From positions 62,001 to 126,000 of the forward strand of contig BBDJ01000008.1 in assembly GCA_001312325.1 (NCBI GenBank): 64,000 bases of DNA, given 5' to 3'. Below the pieces are notes generated by a model. That model saw only the letters and a list, made by a program, of their open reading frames with translations. It was not told the DNA's origin and searched no databases. The position numbers were made by a program, and so were the translations under genes. Source of the DNA: Lysinibacillus pakistanensis. GTDB lineage: Bacteria; Bacillota; Bacilli; Bacillales_A; Planococcaceae. Shown one piece after another: positions 60,913 through 64,000 of the stretch. The stretch's first letter is position 1, and each line of letters begins with the position of its first letter.

Positions 60913-60990
60913 ACTCCTCTGTCCTTTTGCCTGAGATAGTGAACCCTTCGGCGACGCAAGCTGCGCTCTCTCCAGAACTGCTCCTGCTAT
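60913..60990 (-). promoter_or_regulatory. single-aptamer glycine riboswitch
   Basis: Minus strand shows the glycine aptamer core in order: TCTGGAGAGAGCGCA, CGTCGCCGAAGGG, then CTCAGGCAAAAGGACAGAGG. Only one aptamer is present, unlike the tandem at 31920. A terminator at 60794-60821 separates it from the permease. Confidence 0.9.
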
Positions 60991-61265
60991 AGTTTAATCC
61001 ATAGCATTCATAGCTTATATTGTCGTGATGACATTATTTTAAGATATTATACATCCTATCAATGGTTGCATCATTATTCAAGAACAAATTTTAGCTATTT
61101 TCAGAAAAATAGAAGAATGCGATTTAGATAGAGAAATAAATTATAGAAAATAGTATTTTTAGGTCATACAATTGTTTTCTTAACTTTGAAAGGATACTAT
61201 GTGAGTGTATTAATAGTAAGTACATTGGAAATTCGAATGCTCGAAATAGAGAGGAGAGTGAACGA

Positions 61266-61385
61266 TTGGAGGGGAAGAGCGGTCAAAAAAATGAGGAGAG
61301 TGATCAAATGAAGAATTCAAATGTTCAACAAAGAGGTAAAAACGTCAAAATTATATGGTGCATTAATAATCTATTCATGAGGTGA
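61266..61385 (+). CDS. possible small ORF upstream of the TPR gene
   Basis: TTG at 61266 is 9 bases after GAGGAG; 39 codons rich in Lys, Asn and Gln end in a TGA that nearly abuts the next start. The frame depends on a 7-A run at 61287-61293 that may be one base too long, in which case it would stop after 14 codons. Unrecognised. The rest of 60991-61389 shows nothing I can support. Confidence 0.25.
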   Translation: MEGKSGQKNEESDQMKNSNVQQRGKNVKIIWCINNLFMR

Positions 61386-61389
61386 GTAA

Positions 61390-62305
61390 ATGGAACGAAT
61401 AAAGAAGGCTGCAGAGATATTGGCGAGGGAAGGAGGGTACAAACAGGTTAAACATATGCTGTTAGATGTGCTAGCTGAAGAAAAAAAATATTATACTCCT
61501 CCATAATTTAGCCGATTTATTGAAGGAAAATGAAGATTATGAAGAAGCGTTATACTATGCCAAACAGGCGGTTGCTATGGAGCCTAAAACTTATTATCCG
61601 TATGCATTACTTGGCGAATTGTTGATGCGACTTGTGAACGATGAAAGTGCACAGCCATGGCTAGAGCAGGCCTACACTTTATTTGAGTCTCCTGTTGTCG
61701 CTCATAATTTAGCATGTATTTATAAACAGCAACAAAAGTTTAACGAAGCGGCTACATATTTTATCCAATCCTATAAATCAGAGGATTACGGGCTAATGAG
61801 GGCTGTTGAATGTTTTGTTTTGGCTGGAGATACTGATAGTGCTTATAAATGGATTGATGTTATTAAGCGTGATCAGGAACGCTTTATTGGAGAAGTCGAG
61901 CTAGGGGAGTTATATACAAGCCTGGGTAACTATCAAGAGGCCGCGGAATGGTATGCTAAAGGTTATCAGCATTACGCACATACAGCTTATTGGATTTCAA
62001 ATTATTTATGGGTCCTCCATCAGCTTGGACATGAAAAGCAAGTAAAAGATATTCGCGCTATTTTTCTGGAAACATTAACAACAGAATTAATGGAATTACC
62101 AGAGGATGCGGAGGAATATGAAATGACAAGCGAGGAAATGAAGGAAGAGGAGCAGAGATTGCTAGCGGATATGGAGCGTGTGAGAAATGCTCATTTGCAG
62201 GTTAGCATCTCGAATGATGATAAGCTGTATATTGCATCTCGTTGCTTTACCTTTTTCTGCCCCATGCATGATCAAAGTTGTGGTGAGCAAGAAATAGGTG
62301 AGTAA
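61390..62305 (+). CDS. tetratricopeptide repeat protein
   Basis: 304 residues after repair. ATG at 61390 follows GAGGTGAG. Three to four degenerate TPR units are visible: NLADLLKENEDYEEALYYAK then QAVAMEPK; AHNLACIYKQQQKFNEAATY; LGELYTSLGNYQEAAEWYAK then GYQHY. An acidic tail (PEDAEEYEMTSEEMKEEEQ) and a cysteine-containing end (CFTFFCPMHDQSCGEQ) follow. One extra A in 61481-61488. Cytosolic scaffold by prediction; partner unknown. Confidence 0.75.
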
Positions 62306-62351
62306 TTGTATGTAATGGATATAATATAGTAGAAACTCTGAATTTTTTTGC

Positions 62352-62395
62352 AAAAAGGAAACCATCTCATAGTCATTTGGGATGGTTTCTTTTTG
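62352..62395 (+). terminator. terminator after the TPR gene
   Basis: GGAAACCATC pairs with GATGGTTTC and a TTTTT tail follows. The gap 62396-62487 shows no gene. Confidence 0.85.
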
Positions 62396-62487
62396 TCGAA
62401 ACGACGCAGCGTAGTTAAATATATTTAAATCGACTTCTCGATTGAGAAAGAACGCGGTCCTCGCGCCTTAACGATTCTACTACATGC

Positions 62488-62872
62488 TTATTTTTTTGAT
62501 TTTATTTTACCTGTCCAAGTACGGAAGCCGCCTTGAAGCTGGTAAATTTGGTTGTAGCCACGCTTTTTAAGAAACAATGCAGCACGTGAGCTACGGCCTG
62601 TATTTTGACAGTATAAATATACTGGTAAATCTGGGCGAATTTCTTTATAACGTTGACGTAGTGTAGTTGAAGGAACATTGCGAGCACCAAGGATATGACC
62701 AGCATCAAATTCTTTCTGCTCTCGTACATCAATAAGCTGAGCTTTACGATAGCCTTCAATAAATTGTTCTTGTGTTAGGTTTGTCACTGCTTTTTTTTAG
62801 TCGCATTGCATTTATTCCGATATATGCAATTAGGACTACTAAAACAACACCGATTGTGATAAGTATGTCCAA
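62488..62872 (-). CDS. yqhL: membrane-anchored rhodanese (YqhL-like)
   Basis: 127 residues after repair. One N-terminal membrane helix (LITIGVVLVVLIAYIGI) and a cytosolic single rhodanese domain with the active-site loop CQNTGRSS (cysteine near residue 88) and IDVREQKEFDAGHI. Sulfur transfer is the family activity; in vivo acceptor unknown. TTG at 62872 follows GGGGTAAG. One extra base in 62791-62798. A second 7-base run at the 3' end (62491-62497) sets the stop; if it too has one extra base the C-terminus would be about 23 residues longer. Adjacent to lipM as in B. subtilis. Confidence 0.85.
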
Positions 62873-63124
62873 GATTTTCTTACCCCTTTCTATCTTCTTT
62901 ATTATTATAAAAGATGCGCTAGCGATAGTCCATTGACTTTGATAAAATTAACTAGATTGTGGCTAGAATTAAGATAAACTATATGCATTGGTTTACGTGG
63001 ATGGTAGTTCATCAAAGCTACAGAAGTAGATGAGTGTCACTATTTATGATAATTCGACATTGAATATTATGACATATATTGACGCTCTTTCAAGATAAAT
63101 TAAATAGTTGTGGGAGATGAAAAT

Positions 63125-63957
63125 ATGACAACTTGGTATTTTCTAAATTCAGGGAAATGTAGTCCTTCTTTTAATATGGCATTAGATGAGGCATTGCTTG
63201 ATTGGCATAGTGAGGGATTGATTCCACCCGTTATTCGTTTTTATGAGTGGGAGCCAGCTACGCTTTCCATTGGTTATTTTCAACAAGCAAAGCGAGATAT
63301 TAATATAGAGGCAGTGCAGCAGCAAGGACTTGGTTTTGTTCGTCGTCCAACAGGGGGTAGAGCCGTTTTACATGAGCATGAGTTGACATATAGCGTCATT
63401 GTAACTGAAAGCTATCCAAATATGCCAGAGTCGGTGACAGAGGCCTATCGAGTGTTAAGTGAAGGTATACTACAAGGCTTTCATAATCTCGGGATGGATG
63501 CATATTTTAGCGTGCCGGATACAGAGGAAAAAAAGGCAGATTTAAAAAAAGCCGAAAAGTGCAGTTTGTTTTGATGCCCCAAGCTGGTATGAACTTGTCG
63601 TAGAGGGGAAAAAAAATTGCTGGTAGTGCACAAACACGTCAAAAGGGTGTTATTTTACAGCACGGAGCCATTTTACTAGATTTAGATCAGGAAAAATTAT
63701 TATCCGTTTTTAATTTTTCAAGTGAAGAAGCGAAGGCTCGTATGCGTAGAAAGCTACCAGAGAAGGCCGTTGCTATTAATAGTCTTGTCAAAGAACCTGT
63801 TACAATTGAACAATGTGTGACAGCTTTTCGAGATGGCTTTGCAAAATCGTTGCAAATTGATTTAAAACCATTTACACTTTCTGAGGAGCAATTAGAATAT
63901 GTCCATGCACTAGAGGAAAAAAAATATGCATGTGACGATTGGAACTTCAAAAAGTAA
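63125..63957 (+). CDS. lipM: octanoyltransferase LipM
   Basis: 276 residues after repair. Transfers octanoate from acyl carrier protein to the glycine cleavage H protein (GcvH), opening lipoate synthesis in Bacilli. [12 protein letters not shown] near the start, [18 protein letters not shown] near residue 75, and the catalytic cysteine in [15 protein letters not shown] near 150 followed by [18 protein letters not shown] identify it; the end [10 protein letters not shown] is typical. Breaks: one extra A in 63544-63550 and in 63609-63616; the 8-A run 63917-63924 is in frame. ATG at 63125 follows GGGAG. It links functionally to gcvT/PA/PB in this window. 63958-64000 holds nothing further. Confidence 0.93.
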
Positions 63958-64000
63958 AAAAATGGTATAAGAAAAATATTTTTTTATCGTTCAAACCTTG

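Noticed and set aside
62402..62487. Longer C-terminus for the YqhL rhodanese
   Set aside because: It would need one base removed from the run at 62491-62497; the shorter end already completes the domain, so it is noted only as an alternative.
1..64000. CRISPR arrays, rRNA, tRNA genes, prophage or transposase genes
   Set aside because: The only regular tandem repeats have 21-bp or 36-bp units without unique spacers, and no RNA-gene or mobile-element protein signatures were seen on either strand.

Overview
The window looks like a chromosomal segment of a low-GC Bacillaceae/Planococcaceae bacterium, most likely Lysinibacillus (sphaericus/fusiformis group). Evidence: AT-rich Firmicute coding style with strong AGGAGG-type Shine-Dalgarno sites and frequent TTG/GTG starts, a gene order that follows the Bacillus subtilis yqf-yqg-yqh region (ispG, sodA, pbpA, pst, rpmG, yqgN, yqgQ, ltaS-like, yqgW, yqgX, yqgY, comG, gcv, yqhL, lipM), and the absence of glucokinase (glcK) and gluP from the place they occupy in B. 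subtilis, which fits an asaccharolytic Lysinibacillus.

Reading note. Many obviously essential genes are broken by one-base frame breaks. Most lie in A or T runs of 7-8 and are repaired by removing one base (occasionally two); a smaller set are one-base losses in short runs or at non-repetitive sites. This is the signature of an unpolished long-read assembly, not of decay. Coordinates below therefore span the whole gene across such breaks, and protein lengths are given after repair. A few long runs are in frame as they stand (8 A in glsA and in lipM, 7 T in aroK), so the error is not universal. The chemotaxis-receptor remnant near the left end has real substitution stops and is a true pseudogene.

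Layout. 0-3.6 kb: MCP pseudogene, then on the minus strand DUF1189 membrane protein, yqfZ, ispG, yqfW. 3.8-9.3 kb: Na/Pi transporter, DUF456 protein, sodA, pbpA. 9.4-14.3 kb: a Pho-boxed pstSCAB-phoU operon. 14.4-18.8 kb: vWA-like protein, MscS channel, T-box leader with trpE-trpG. 18.8-27.1 kb: an MltG-like/DUF6115 pair, a hairpin-rich non-coding block, rpmG, yqgN, yqgQ, LTA synthase, yqgW, yqgX, a palindromic repeat cluster, a MifM-like arrest leader preceding yidC, yqgY, and a winged-helix regulator. 27.3-36.2 kb: comGA-GG competence pilus operon with candidate ComK boxes, aroK, tandem glycine riboswitch and gcvT-gcvPA-gcvPB.

36.2-62.4 kb is accessory: it separates gcvPB from yqhL-lipM, which are adjacent in B. 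subtilis. It holds a DUF418 protein, TetR and amidohydrolase, two large paralogous exported repeat proteins (40.1-43.2 and 50.9-53.7 kb), an EamA exporter with a divergent Lrp regulator, a comX-comP quorum-sensing pair lacking comQ and comA, endonuclease V, two SUKH (SMI1/KNR4) proteins, one fused to leucine-rich repeats, and a regulator/MFS/M20 amidohydrolase/glutaminase module next to an amino-acid permease led by a single-aptamer glycine riboswitch. 62.4-64 kb returns to the backbone with yqhL and lipM.

How parts work together: pstSCAB-phoU plus the Na/Pi carrier cover phosphate uptake; ispG, pbpA and LtaS serve cell-envelope growth; comG builds the DNA-uptake pilus while comX-comP is a cell-density sensor; gcvT/PA/PB and the permease are each under glycine riboswitches, tying glycine cleavage and transport to the same ligand; lipM and gcv meet in lipoylation of the glycine cleavage H protein. 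The most striking regulatory finding is the MifM-type leader, whose hairpin buries the yidC Shine-Dalgarno site. No rRNA, tRNA, CRISPR array or transposase gene was seen.
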